Below, in pieces: positions 34,865 to 44,247 of a DNA stretch of 64,000 nucleotides (positions are counted from its first letter, which is position 1; every line of letters starts with the position of its first letter). Source of the DNA: Streptomyces solicavernae (GTDB taxonomy: Bacteria; Actinomycetota; Actinomycetes; Streptomycetales; Streptomycetaceae); the NCBI RefSeq assembly GCF_029968095.1, contig NZ_JASCIR010000001.1:372001-436000 (forward strand), in the 5' to 3' direction. The notes under the pieces are model-generated. The model worked only from the letters and a program-made list of their open reading frames with translations, did no database searches and had not been told where the DNA came from. A program made the position numbers and the translations under genes.

Positions 34865-36613
34865 GTGGCCATCCATCCCTCGTCCCCCTCCCCGCGGCCC
34901 GCGTCCGACGAGGGCGCCCCGGACGCGCAGGCGGCACCACGGCAGACCGGGCGCGGACTCGCGGTGGTGAACTGGCTGACGACCACGGACCACAAGAGCA
35001 TCGGCACGCTCTACATGGTCACGTCGTTCGCGTTCTTCTGTTTCGGCGGACTGCTCGCCCTCGCGATGCGGGCGGAACTGGCGCGCCCGGGAACGCAGTT
35101 GATCTCCAACGTGCAGTTCAACCAGGCGTTCACGATGCACGGCCTCATCATGCTGCTGATGTTCGCGACGCCGCTGTTCGCCGGATTCGCGAACTGGATC
35201 ATGCCGTTGCAGATCGGTTCGCCGGACGTGGCCTTTCCGCGGCTGAACATGTTCGCGTACTGGCTGTATCTCTTCGGCTCGCTCATCGCCGTGGGCTCGT
35301 TTCTGACGCCGAACGGCGCGCCGGGCTTCGGGTGGTTCATGTACACCCCGCTGTCGGACGGGATGCACTCGCCGCACATCGGGGCCGACATGGTCCTGAT
35401 GGGGCTGGCGTTCTCCGGGTTCGGCACGATTCTCGGCTCGGTCAATTTCATCACCACGATCATCTGCATGCGGGCGCCGGGCATGACGATGTTCCGTATG
35501 CCGATCTTCACGTGGAACGTGCTGCTCACGGCCGTGCTCGTGATCATGGTGTTCCCGGTTCTGGCGGCGGCCCTGTTCGCCCTTGAGGCGGACCGGAAAT
35601 TCGGGGCGCACGTCTTCGACCCGGCCAACGGGGGTGCGCTGTTGTGGCAGCACCTCTTCTGGTTCTTCGGGCACCCGGAGGTCTACATCATCGCGCTGCC
35701 GTTCTTCGGGATCGTCTCCGAGGTCATTCCGGTCTTCGCGCGGAAACCGATGTTCGGCTACATGGGCCTCATCGGCGCGACCATCGCCATCGCGGGCCTC
35801 TCCGCGACGGTCTGGGCGCACCACATGTACGCCACGGGCGGCGTGCTGCTGCCGTTCTTCTCATTCATGACGATGCTCATCGCCGTGCCGACCGGGGTGA
35901 AGTTCTTCAACTGGATCGGCACGATGTGGAGCGGAAGTCTCTCCTTCGAGACGCCGATGCTGTGGACGACGGGCTTTCTCGTCACCTTCCTTTTCGGCGG
36001 CCTGACGGGCGTCGTCCTGGCCTCGCCGCCGATGGACTTCCACGTCTCCGACTCGTACTTCGTCGTGGCGCACTTTCATTACGTGGTGTTCGGCACCGTG
36101 GTCTTCGCGATGTTCGCCGGGTTTCATTTCTGGTGGCCCAAGTTCACCGGAAAAATGCTGGACGAACAGCTTGGGAAGATCTCGTTCTGGACGCTGTTCG
36201 TCGGATTCCACGGCACGTTCCTGGTGCAGCACTGGCTCGGCGCCGAGGGAATGCCGCGGCGGTACGCGGACTATCTCGCGGCCGACGGATTCACCGTTCT
36301 CAACACGATCTCCTCCCTGAGCTCGTTCCTGCTCGGGCTCTCCGTCCTGCCGTTCCTCTACAACGTCTGGAAGACCGCGAAATACGGTGAGCCGGTCGGC
36401 ATGGACGATCCCTGGGGATACGGGCGTTCGCTGGAGTGGGCCACGGCCTGCCCGCCGCCCCGGCACAATTTCGCGACGCTTCCGCGGGTCAGGTCGGAGT
36501 CCCCTGCGTTCGATCTGCACCACCCGGAGATCATCGCGATCGAGCAGGCCGACCAGGAACGCCTGCGCGCCGGGAGTGGCAGTAGCAGTAGCAGGGGCAG
36601 CGGCAGCCAGTAG
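34865..36613 (+). CDS. ctaD: cytochrome c oxidase subunit I (second, orphan copy likely)
   Basis: A 582-residue haem-copper oxidase subunit with twelve membrane helices. Redox-centre residues are all visible: low-spin haem His in [12 protein letters not shown], CuB His and cross-linked Tyr in [16 protein letters not shown], the His pair in [12 protein letters not shown], and the paired haem ligands in [11 protein letters not shown]. The GTG start at 34865 is chosen because homology begins at [20 protein letters not shown]; the ribosome-binding site is weak. No ctaC, ctaE, ctaF or cytochrome c genes adjoin, unlike the main Streptomyces cta operon, so this is probably a second copy that borrows other subunits. 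The tail is Ser/Gly-rich. Confidence 0.93.
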   Translation: MAIHPSSPSPRPASDEGAPDAQAAPRQTGRGLAVVNWLTTTDHKSIGTLYMVTSFAFFCFGGLLALAMRAELARPGTQLISNVQFNQAFTMHGLIMLLMFATPLFAGFANWIMPLQIGSPDVAFPRLNMFAYWLYLFGSLIAVGSFLTPNGAPGFGWFMYTPLSDGMHSPHIGADMVLMGLAFSGFGTILGSVNFITTIICMRAPGMTMFRMPIFTWNVLLTAVLVIMVFPVLAAALFALEADRKFGAHVFDPANGGALLWQHLFWFFGHPEVYIIALPFFGIVSEVIPVFARKPMFGYMGLIGATIAIAGLSATVWAHHMYATGGVLLPFFSFMTMLIAVPTGVKFFNWIGTMWSGSLSFETPMLWTTGFLVTFLFGGLTGVVLASPPMDFHVSDSYFVVAHFHYVVFGTVVFAMFAGFHFWWPKFTGKMLDEQLGKISFWTLFVGFHGTFLVQHWLGAEGMPRRYADYLAADGFTVLNTISSLSSFLLGLSVLPFLYNVWKTAKYGEPVGMDDPWGYGRSLEWATACPPPRHNFATLPRVRSESPAFDLHHPEIIAIEQADQERLRAGSGSSSSRGSGSQ

Positions 36614-36633
36614 CCAGTGACCGCAGTGGTTGC

Positions 36634-36665
36634 GCGGGGGCTCCGTGGTGCGCCGGAGCCCCCGC
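36634..36665. terminator. terminator hairpin after ctaD
   Basis: A perfect 11-bp stem (GCGGGGGCTCC / GGAGCCCCCGC) with a ten-base loop, 20 bases downstream of the ctaD stop codon. Confidence 0.88.
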
Positions 36666-37074
36666 CGCGTATGCCGAGCCAGCCGCGTCCGGCATCCGCG
36701 CATCCGGCCCGGGAACGCCGTGGGGCCGCCGACGCGCACCACCCCGTCCACGCCTCGGCCTCCGGCGCCCGGTCATCGGACAGGAATGCAGTTTCACAGA
36801 ATCGCCATAAGCGCGTACCGAGCCCCATTACCCCACATGGGTGACGGAACGAAGGCCTCCGCTGCGGCTGTTCTTCGCGCTCGGTAATCGACCCTGGTCA
36901 ACTCGGCAGCGGCCGCAGGGGAATTCGCCGGACGAATTCGAACAGTACGGACGAAGATCAGGCGATCGAGCGCGCGAACCGCGACAGACGGCGGCCCCCA
37001 CCTCCCCCCACAGCCCCGCCACACCCACCGGCTAGAGTGCGCCGACACCCGTATCCACCCCCAGGGAGGCCGAG
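36666..37074. other. intergenic region upstream of the MoxR gene
   Basis: No gene recognised. It includes AT-richer sequence and an inverted repeat GAATTCG-CCGGA-CGAATTC at 36921-36939, about 135 bases ahead of the MoxR start, which may be an operator. Confidence 0.5.
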
Positions 37075-37973
<899 letters not shown>

Positions 37974-37977
<4 letters not shown>

Positions 37978-39368
37978 ACGGCGGCTCCGGCCTCGCCGGG
38001 CGGCTGACCGGGTTCGTGCGGGCGCTGCGCGAGCAGGGCGTGCGAGTCGGCACCGGCGAGAGCGTGGACGCGGGCCTCGCGGCGGAGGCGCTCGGGCTCG
38101 CCGACCGGGAGCGGCTGCGTGCCGGGCTCGCGGCGACTCTGCTGCACCAGGAGGCGCAACGACCGGTGTTCGACCAGGTCTTCGACCTGTACTTCCCGCG
38201 GACGGTCGGAGCGCCCGTACCGGAGGGCGACGCCCAAGTTCCCTTGGTCCGCGAGGAGTTGCGGGACCGTCTGGCCGCGGCGCTCGCCGGGAACGACGCG
38301 GCGGCGATGGCGCAGCTCGCGGCGCAGGCCGTCGACTCGCTCGGCGGGTACGGGGACGCGTCCGGCTCGGACGGCTGGTCCGCGTACCAGACGCTTGAGC
38401 GGCTGCGGCCGCAGACGCTGCTGGCGCGGGTGCTGGCCGGACTGCGCGAGGGCCAGGAGCTGCGCGAGGGCCAGGAGCAGGGCGCGGCGTTCACGGACCG
38501 GCTCGCCGCCGACGAGATCCGGCGCCGTATCGAGGGATTCCGGGGGCTGGTGGCGACCGAGGCGCGGCGGCGGGTCGCCGAGCGGCGCGGCGCCGACGCG
38601 ATCGCCCGGCGCGCCGTCGCCCCCACCGCCGACCGCGTCGACTTCCTGTTCGCACACCGTGGCCAACTGGCCGAACTGCACCGCACGGTGCGGCCGTTGG
38701 CGCGGAAGCTGGCGACACGGCTCGCGGCGCGGCGCCGCCGGGCGGCGCGCGGGCGGATCGATCTGCGGCGTACGGTGCGCGGCTCGCTGTCGACGGGCGG
38801 GGTGCCGATGCGTCCGGTGCTGCGCCGGCGGCGGCCGGGCCGGCCCGAGCTGGTGCTGCTGTGCGATGTGTCGGGTTCGGTGGCGGGGTTCGCGCAGTTC
38901 ACGATGTTGCTGGTGCAGGCGCTGCACGACCAGTTCAGCAAGGTGCGGGTGTTTGCCTTCGTCAACAGCGTCGACGAGGTGACCGACCTGATCGAGCAGG
39001 GCCGCGCGGACCCGGAGGGCCTCAGCTCCCGCATCCTGGCGCAGGCGGAGGTCACGCGCTTCCACTCCAGCAGCGACTACGGCACGGCGCTCGGCGAGTT
39101 CGCGGAGCGGCACGCCGCGGCGCTCTCCCCGCGCTCCTGCGTGTTCGTCCTCGGCGACGCCCGCACCAACCGCACCCCGCCGAACGCCGAGGCGCTGCGC
39201 GCGGTGCGCGACCGGGCGCAGCGCGTGTACTGGCTCAACCCGGAGCGGCGCTCCGCGTGGGACACAGGCGACTCGGCGGCTTCGGTGTACGCGGAGGTGG
39301 TCGACATGTACGAGTGCCGTACGGCCGCCCAACTCGGCGCGCTGATCGGCCGGTTGGCGACCGTGTGA
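37974..39368 (+). CDS. VWA-domain CoxE-like protein
   Basis: A 464-residue protein translationally coupled to the MoxR ATPase (GTG 37974 within GTGTGA). The N-terminal half (residues about 1-270) is helical and basic (RLTGFVRALREQGVRVGTGE; RKLATRLAARRRRAARGRID). The C-terminal half is a von Willebrand A domain with an intact MIDAS: LCDVSGSVAGFAQF and FVLGDARTNRTPP. This is the CoxE family, partner of CoxD-type MoxR ATPases. The target complex is unknown; no CO dehydrogenase or other client gene is in the window. A small in-frame duplication is seen at LREGQELREGQEQG. Confidence 0.91.
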
Positions 39369-39390
39369 GGTGAGCGCCGGGCGTACCGCG

Positions 39391-39430
39391 CAGGACTCCG
39401 CAGGACCCCGCAGGACTCCGCAGGACTTTT
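39391..39430. repeat. 10-bp tandem repeat CAGGACTCCG
   Basis: Four units with minor changes, immediately behind the VWA gene and at the 5' edge of the truncated gene at 39451. Confidence 0.75.
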
Positions 39431-39450
39431 CCTGGCCCGGGTGTCACAGA

Positions 39451-39747
39451 ATGCGGCGCACCGGGGTCCTGTGTGCGTACGGCGCGGCGCACCGGGCGCG
39501 CGCCACCACCGTGTTCACCGAGGCGGAGCGGGCCGCGCTCGCGCTCGCCGAGGAGGGCACGCTGCTCGGCGACGGCGGCGTGTCCGACGCGACGTGGGCG
39601 GCGGCGCGCAAGCACTTCGACGACGATCAGCTGGGCGCCCTGGTCTGCGTGATCGCCCTGATCAACGCGGCCACACGGATGAACGTGATCGTGCAGAACC
39701 CCGGAGGGTCGTACGAGCCGGGCATGTTCGCCGCCCTGGCGGACTGA
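39451..39747 (+). pseudogene. truncated carboxymuconolactone decarboxylase/AhpD-like gene
   Basis: The reading VFTEAERAALALAEEGTLLG, then SDATWAAARKHFDDDQLGAL and VCVIALINAATRMNVIVQNP is the C-terminal half of the AhpD/CMD family (usual order: FTEREKAALAW...VALTxAVxxINxWNR). The N-terminal half with the catalytic Cys-x-x-Cys-x-x-x-His is missing, and a 10-bp repeat tract stands where it should begin. The open frame extends back to 39370 but that part has no homology. It is most likely a remnant rather than an active peroxidase-type enzyme. Confidence 0.65.
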
Positions 39748-39773
39748 CGCCGGCGCGCTGCCGTACTGGGACC

Positions 39774-40490
39774 TCAGCCCTTCCGTCCCACGATCAACCT
39801 GCACCGCGGGCTTCCGTCGGCGCGGCGGCCGAACTCCTCAAGCGGGTGCAGCTCCACCGTGAAGCCCGCCCGCTCCAGGTCCGCGCGGACCGCGTCGAGC
39901 GGCCACGTGCGGTAGTACATGACGAACGGCGGCCGCCGCACCCGGTTCCGTACCCGCATCGCCGCGTCGAAGCCGAGCAGCGCCCAGTACGCCGGTGTGC
40001 CGATGCGGGGCGGGGCCGCGACCGGGAAGGCGAGGACGCCGCCGGGGCGCAGGACGCGGTGGATCCCGGCGAGCAGGCCGGGCCGCTCCGCGGGCAGGAA
40101 GTGGCCGAACGCCCCGAAGCTGACCGCGAGGTCGAAGGCCGCGCCGAACGGCAGCGCGCGGGCGTCCGCCCGTACGAGCTGCGCCGACGCCCCCGCCTTC
40201 CCCTCGGCCGCCCGCGCGAGCATCCCCGCGCTGAAGTCGACTCCGGTGACCCGTCGGCGGCAGACCGCGTGCAGGACGTCGAGTCCCGCGCCGGTGCCGC
40301 AGCACAGGTCGAGGCCGGAGTCGAAGGGGCCGAGGCGGGTGAGTGCGGCCTCGGTGGCTGCGAGGAAGCGGTCCGGGGTGCGGAACGGGGTGTGGTCGAA
40401 CTTGGGGGCGAGGAGGTCGTAGCCGCGCTCCACGGAGGTCAGCGCCTGTTCGGCCAGTTCGCGAAGGGTCGGCCCCTGGGAGGTGAACAT
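39774..40490 (-). CDS. class I SAM-dependent methyltransferase
   Basis: A 238-residue methyltransferase, ATG 40490. Motif I is GLDLCCGTGAGLDVLHAVCR, followed by VTGVDFSAGMLARAAEGKAG, ADARALPFGAAFDLAVSFGA and RVLRPGGVLAFPV. The helical N-terminus (LRELAEQALTSVERGYDLLA) is typical of Streptomyces homologues. It has no repetitive tail, unlike the methyltransferase at 32518, and no linked pathway. The substrate is unknown. Confidence 0.9.
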   Translation of the reverse strand: MFTSQGPTLRELAEQALTSVERGYDLLAPKFDHTPFRTPDRFLAATEAALTRLGPFDSGLDLCCGTGAGLDVLHAVCRRRVTGVDFSAGMLARAAEGKAGASAQLVRADARALPFGAAFDLAVSFGAFGHFLPAERPGLLAGIHRVLRPGGVLAFPVAAPPRIGTPAYWALLGFDAAMRVRNRVRRPPFVMYYRTWPLDAVRADLERAGFTVELHPLEEFGRRADGSPRCRLIVGRKG

Positions 40491-40518
40491 TCCGTCACCC
40501 TAGCCGCCAGTCGTCGTT

Positions 40519-40535
40519 ATTGACTCTGTGTCAAT
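40519..40535. promoter_or_regulatory. inverted repeat ATTGAC-TCTGT-GTCAAT
   Basis: A 17-base symmetric element with six-base arms in an AT-richer spot between the divergent methyltransferase and lipase genes. TTGACT could also be a -35 box, so this may be an operator overlapping a promoter. Confidence 0.55.
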
Positions 40536-40690
40536 TTTGCCGACCCGTTACTTCCCCACCGTGCGTACCCGCGCGTAACTTGGCTGGAGCACAACGCTCC
40601 GCCAGTACGCGCGCACGTGGTCCGGGCCCTGACACCGCATCTCCTTCCGTCCTGAGCACCCCCACCCATGAGCCGCAAGGAGTTCGTCCG

Positions 40691-41575
40691 ATGCTGCCCT
40701 GGTCACGCACAGCCCGCGGGCTGCGCCCCCTCGCCGCCCTGCTGCTGGCCGCCGCCGCGCTGGCGCCCGGCACCGCCGCCCACGCCGACGCCGGCCCCAC
40801 GAAGTCCGCGGCTCCCGACCGCGGTTGGAACGACTACGACTGCAAGCCCTCGGCCGCCCATCCCCGCCCGGTCGTCCTGGTGCACGGCACGCTGGGGAAC
40901 TCGGTCGACAACTGGCTGGGGCTCGCCCCGTATCTGGTCGCGCGCGGCTACTGCGTCTTCTCCCTGGACTACGGACAGCTGCCGGGCGTGCCGCTCTTCC
41001 ACGGCCTCGGCCCGGTCGAGAAGTCCGCCGGGCAGCTGGACGCGTACGTCGACAAGGTGCTCGCCGCGACCGGCGCCCGCGAGGCCGATCTGGTGGGGCA
41101 CTCGCAGGGCGGGATGATGCCGCGCCACTACCTGAAGTTCCTCGGCGGCGCCGACGAGGTGAACGCGCTCGTCGGCATCGCGCCCAGCAGCCACGGCACG
41201 ACCATGAACGGCCTGACCAAACTCCTCGACGTGTTCCCGGGCGCCCGCGAGTACGTGACCGAGAACACCCCGGCGCTGACCGACCAGGTCGCCGGTTCCC
41301 CGTTCCTGACCAGGCTCAACGAGGGCGGCGACACGGTGCCCGGCGTCACGTACACGGTCATCGCGACCAAGTACGACCAGGTCGTGACGCCCTACCGCTC
41401 GCAGTTCCTCGACGGGCCGGAGGTGACCAACGTGCTGATCCAGGACAAGTGCGCGGCCGACCTGTCCGGGCATGTGGCGATCGGCCTGGCCGACCGGCTG
41501 GCGTTCCACGAGGTCGCCAACGCCCTGGACCCGGAGCACGCGGAGCCCACCACCTGTCTGTCGGCGGTGAGTTGA
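40691..41575 (+). CDS. secreted lipase/esterase, alpha/beta hydrolase
   Basis: A 294-residue exported hydrolase, ATG 40691 with AAGGAG seven bases upstream. The signal peptide (MLPWSRTARGLRPLAALLLA) likely ends after AAHADA. The nucleophile elbow is GHSQGGMM (Ser about 139), the oxyanion strand VVLVHGTLGNSVDNW lies before it, and the late Asp and His are expected in TKYDQVVTPY and SGHVAIGLAD. Four Cys residues allow two disulfides. This matches the Streptomyces lipase class 2/EstA-like family acting on triglycerides or esters outside the cell. Confidence 0.92.
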   Translation: MLPWSRTARGLRPLAALLLAAAALAPGTAAHADAGPTKSAAPDRGWNDYDCKPSAAHPRPVVLVHGTLGNSVDNWLGLAPYLVARGYCVFSLDYGQLPGVPLFHGLGPVEKSAGQLDAYVDKVLAATGAREADLVGHSQGGMMPRHYLKFLGGADEVNALVGIAPSSHGTTMNGLTKLLDVFPGAREYVTENTPALTDQVAGSPFLTRLNEGGDTVPGVTYTVIATKYDQVVTPYRSQFLDGPEVTNVLIQDKCAADLSGHVAIGLADRLAFHEVANALDPEHAEPTTCLSAVS

Positions 41576-41686
41576 GCCCGTACGACAACGCACGAACGCG
41601 CTGACGCGCCGCGTCCCGGGCCCGATCGGGCGGTCCGCCTCAGCGGCGCGTCCCCGCGAGGCGCTCCACCTCGTCCTTGGCCTCCT

Positions 41687-43012
41687 TCAGGGCGACACGT
41701 TGTCGCTGAACGACCCCAGGCCGGTGCCGGACAGACGCCGGTGCAGCGCAACCGCCTGGTCCTCGGTGAGCGAGGCGACATGGTCGGCGGCCGCCCGCAA
41801 CACGTCGCCGTGCTGGGTGAGTTCCTCGGCCCGGTCCGGCGGCAGCAGGTCGGGCGACTCGTGGGTCCAGCGAAGCAGTTCGGCGACGATGCGCCGCTGG
41901 CCGTGCTGCTGGGTGGCGAGGGCGGGCCGGTCGATGACGTAGGCCCACACCAGCTCCTTGAGCAGATCGCAGGCGGCGCGCCGCTCGGCCGGGATGACCA
42001 GCCGGGCGCCGTAGCGGATGGGGGCGCCGGCGCCGATGTCGAGGGTGATGCCGCGGGTGAAGTAGTCGATGAGGTCGGAGGTGCGGCGGTTGACGGCGAC
42101 GGCGTCGTCGTGGCTGCCGGTGTAGGGCGCGGGCACGGTCAGGCGCTTGCCGATCTCCGACAGCAGCTCCTGGGCCGCGGCCCGGTCGAAGGGTTCCCCG
42201 GCGCGGGCCCGCTTGGCCTGCACGTAGTCGAGGAAGCGCCGCACCTCACGCTCCGTGTCGCCGCCCGCGGCCCCGGGCGGCGGGAAGAGGGAGGCGAGCG
42301 GGATGTGCCCGGTGCGGTAGAAGTCCTCGACGTCGTGGCAGGCGTACGTGACGTCGTCGGCCCAGTCCATCAGCTGTTCCTCGACGGGCACTTCGGTGTC
42401 CGTACGGCCGTTGCGCACCCAGGTGAAGGCGGCCAGGTCGGCGTCGTACACGCCCCACTTGTAGTGCCGCGCCGGGTTCTCGGCGAGCGGGGCGCGCTCC
42501 CAGGGGTACTTGGTCGCGGCGTCCAGGCAGGCGCGGGTGAGGTGGAGTCCGCGGTGGCCGGGGTACTTGTGCGCGGCGAGGCAGGTGACCACGCGGAAGG
42601 TCTGCGCGTTGCCCTCGAAGCTGTCCAACTGGCTGCCCTGGCCACGGAGTTGGTCCATGGTGGCGCGCAGCGCGGTCTCGCCCGCGTGCCCGAAGGGCGG
42701 GTGCCCGATGTCGTGCGCCATGCAGGCCGCCTCGACCAGCGCGGGGTTCGGCCCGCCGTAGCGGCGCTGCAGCCGCTCGGCCATGCGGCGGCCGAGCTGG
42801 GCCACCTTCATGGAGTGGGTGAGGCGGGTGTGGTACGCGCCCAGCTCGCCGCTGGCGACGACCTGGCTCTTGCCGGCGAGGGCCCGCCACTGCGTGGAGT
42901 AGAGGATGCGGTCCACGTCGTGCTCGAAGCCGGACCGCTGCCCGTCGTCGGACACCCGGCGGCGCAGGGAGTGCTGTTCGAGGTCGTCGTCGCTGTACTG
43001 GGCGGGTCGCAT
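41687..43012 (-). CDS. deoxyguanosinetriphosphate triphosphohydrolase-like dNTPase
   Basis: A 441-residue HD-domain enzyme, ATG 43012. HD-motif metal ligands are intact: HTRLTHSMKVAQLGRR, ACMAHDIGHPPFGHAGE and DWADDVTYACHDVEDFY. The N-terminal FEHDVDRILYSTQWRALAGK motif is diagnostic of the Dgt family, which splits dNTPs to deoxynucleosides and triphosphate. Length is normal. The frame is open far upstream on this strand, but homology stops at MRPAQYSDDD. It overlaps no neighbour and ends 112 bases from the convergent lipase gene. Confidence 0.92.
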   Translation of the reverse strand: MRPAQYSDDDLEQHSLRRRVSDDGQRSGFEHDVDRILYSTQWRALAGKSQVVASGELGAYHTRLTHSMKVAQLGRRMAERLQRRYGGPNPALVEAACMAHDIGHPPFGHAGETALRATMDQLRGQGSQLDSFEGNAQTFRVVTCLAAHKYPGHRGLHLTRACLDAATKYPWERAPLAENPARHYKWGVYDADLAAFTWVRNGRTDTEVPVEEQLMDWADDVTYACHDVEDFYRTGHIPLASLFPPPGAAGGDTEREVRRFLDYVQAKRARAGEPFDRAAAQELLSEIGKRLTVPAPYTGSHDDAVAVNRRTSDLIDYFTRGITLDIGAGAPIRYGARLVIPAERRAACDLLKELVWAYVIDRPALATQQHGQRRIVAELLRWTHESPDLLPPDRAEELTQHGDVLRAAADHVASLTEDQAVALHRRLSGTGLGSFSDNVSP

Positions 43013-43086
43013 GGCCGGATGGTACGCGCGGACGCGCCCCTCAGCCCTCCGGATTCCTCGACGGTGGCGGCGTGACGTCCACCGCC

Positions 43087-44139
43087 TCACGTGGTCCGCC
43101 CGTTGCACAGCCCCTCCTGCTCCGGCACGGCCTGGAGGGCGGGCAGGACGTTCGCGTACGAGGCGAGAGGGGCAGGCGGGACGAGCTCGCCCGACGTGGT
43201 CCGGTGCCACCAGTCCGTACCGCCCTCCTCGATGCAGCGCAGCAGGATGCCCTCGCGCAGGCCCCAGGGGCAGATCGTCAGCTCGTCGATACCGGTCAGC
43301 TTCATCACGGTGTGCGCGACGACCGCACCCGCGAGGGACTGCCGGGCCCGCGCCGCCGAGATGCCCGGCAGCTCGGCCCGCTCCGTGCTCGTGCGCCGCG
43401 CCAGCTGGTCCAGGGCCACGCGCAGATCCGTGCGCGCGAGGCCGCGCGCGGTGAACGGCCCGAACCGTCCGGGCGGCGCCCCGCACAGCCGCGCCAGCTG
43501 CTGGAACGTACGCGAGGTCGCCGCCGTGGTCCGGGGCGCCTCCCAGCGGACGCGGGCCGCCGCGTCCCGCATCTGGTGGCGTACGTGCCGGCGCAGCTCC
43601 TTGACGCGGCGGGGCGCGGGCGGGTCCTGGGCGCCGAAGAACTCGCGGGTGAGGCGGCCCGCGCCGAGCGGCAGGGACAGCGCGAAGTCCGGCAGCTTCG
43701 AGCGCCCGAAGGCGACTTCGAGGGAACCGCCGCCGATGTCCAGCATGGCGAGCGGGCCCGCGCGCCAGCCCATCCAGCGGCGCGCCGCGAGAAACGTCAG
43801 CTCGGCCTCGACCTCGCCGGGCAGCACGTTCAGGTGGACCCCGGTGCGGGCGGTGACCTTCCGCAGCACCTCCGCGCGGTTCGGGGCGTCCCTGACGATG
43901 GCCGTAGCGAAGGCGAACGGCTCGGTCACGCCCCAGCGCCGGCCCTCGGCGCGGGCCGCGGCCACCGCGTCCACGATCCGGTCCACCTGGTCGTCGGGCA
44001 CATGGCCGCCGCGGTCCACGTGCTCGGCGAGGCGCAAGGCCCGCTTCGCGGTGTGCACCGGCAAGGGGACGGCACCGTCCGTGTCCGCGACGACCAGACG
44101 TGCCGTGTTCGAACCGACATCGATCACTCCCATACGCAT
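43087..44139 (-). CDS. Ppx/GppA-family phosphatase
   Basis: A 350-residue protein of the exopolyphosphatase/pppGpp phosphatase family. ATG 44139 gives MRMGVIDVGSNTARLVVADT, the phosphate-1 loop; the second loop is PLAMLDIGGGSLEVAFGRSK. Both halves of the ASKHA fold are present and there is no C-terminal extension, as in the short actinobacterial Ppx proteins. Substrate (polyphosphate or pppGpp) cannot be separated from sequence. It lies 74 bases upstream of the dNTPase gene on the same strand and may be cotranscribed with it. Confidence 0.92.
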   Translation of the reverse strand: MRMGVIDVGSNTARLVVADTDGAVPLPVHTAKRALRLAEHVDRGGHVPDDQVDRIVDAVAAARAEGRRWGVTEPFAFATAIVRDAPNRAEVLRKVTARTGVHLNVLPGEVEAELTFLAARRWMGWRAGPLAMLDIGGGSLEVAFGRSKLPDFALSLPLGAGRLTREFFGAQDPPAPRRVKELRRHVRHQMRDAAARVRWEAPRTTAATSRTFQQLARLCGAPPGRFGPFTARGLARTDLRVALDQLARRTSTERAELPGISAARARQSLAGAVVAHTVMKLTGIDELTICPWGLREGILLRCIEEGGTDWWHRTTSGELVPPAPLASYANVLPALQAVPEQEGLCNGRTT

Positions 44140-44174
44140 TCCTAGCCGGTACCCGGGGGCGGGCGCGGCATGCA

Positions 44175-44220
44175 AAGGTGCCGCCCGGCTCTTGTGGAAG
44201 GTGCCGCCCGGCTCTTGTGG
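44175..44220. repeat. exact 23-bp tandem duplication
   Basis: Two identical units beginning AAGGTGCCGCCCGGCTCTTG, 23 bases each, in the spacer between glxA and the Ppx gene. Confidence 0.85.
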
Positions 44221-44247
44221 TTCGCGCGCCGGAGCGGAGCGGACCTC

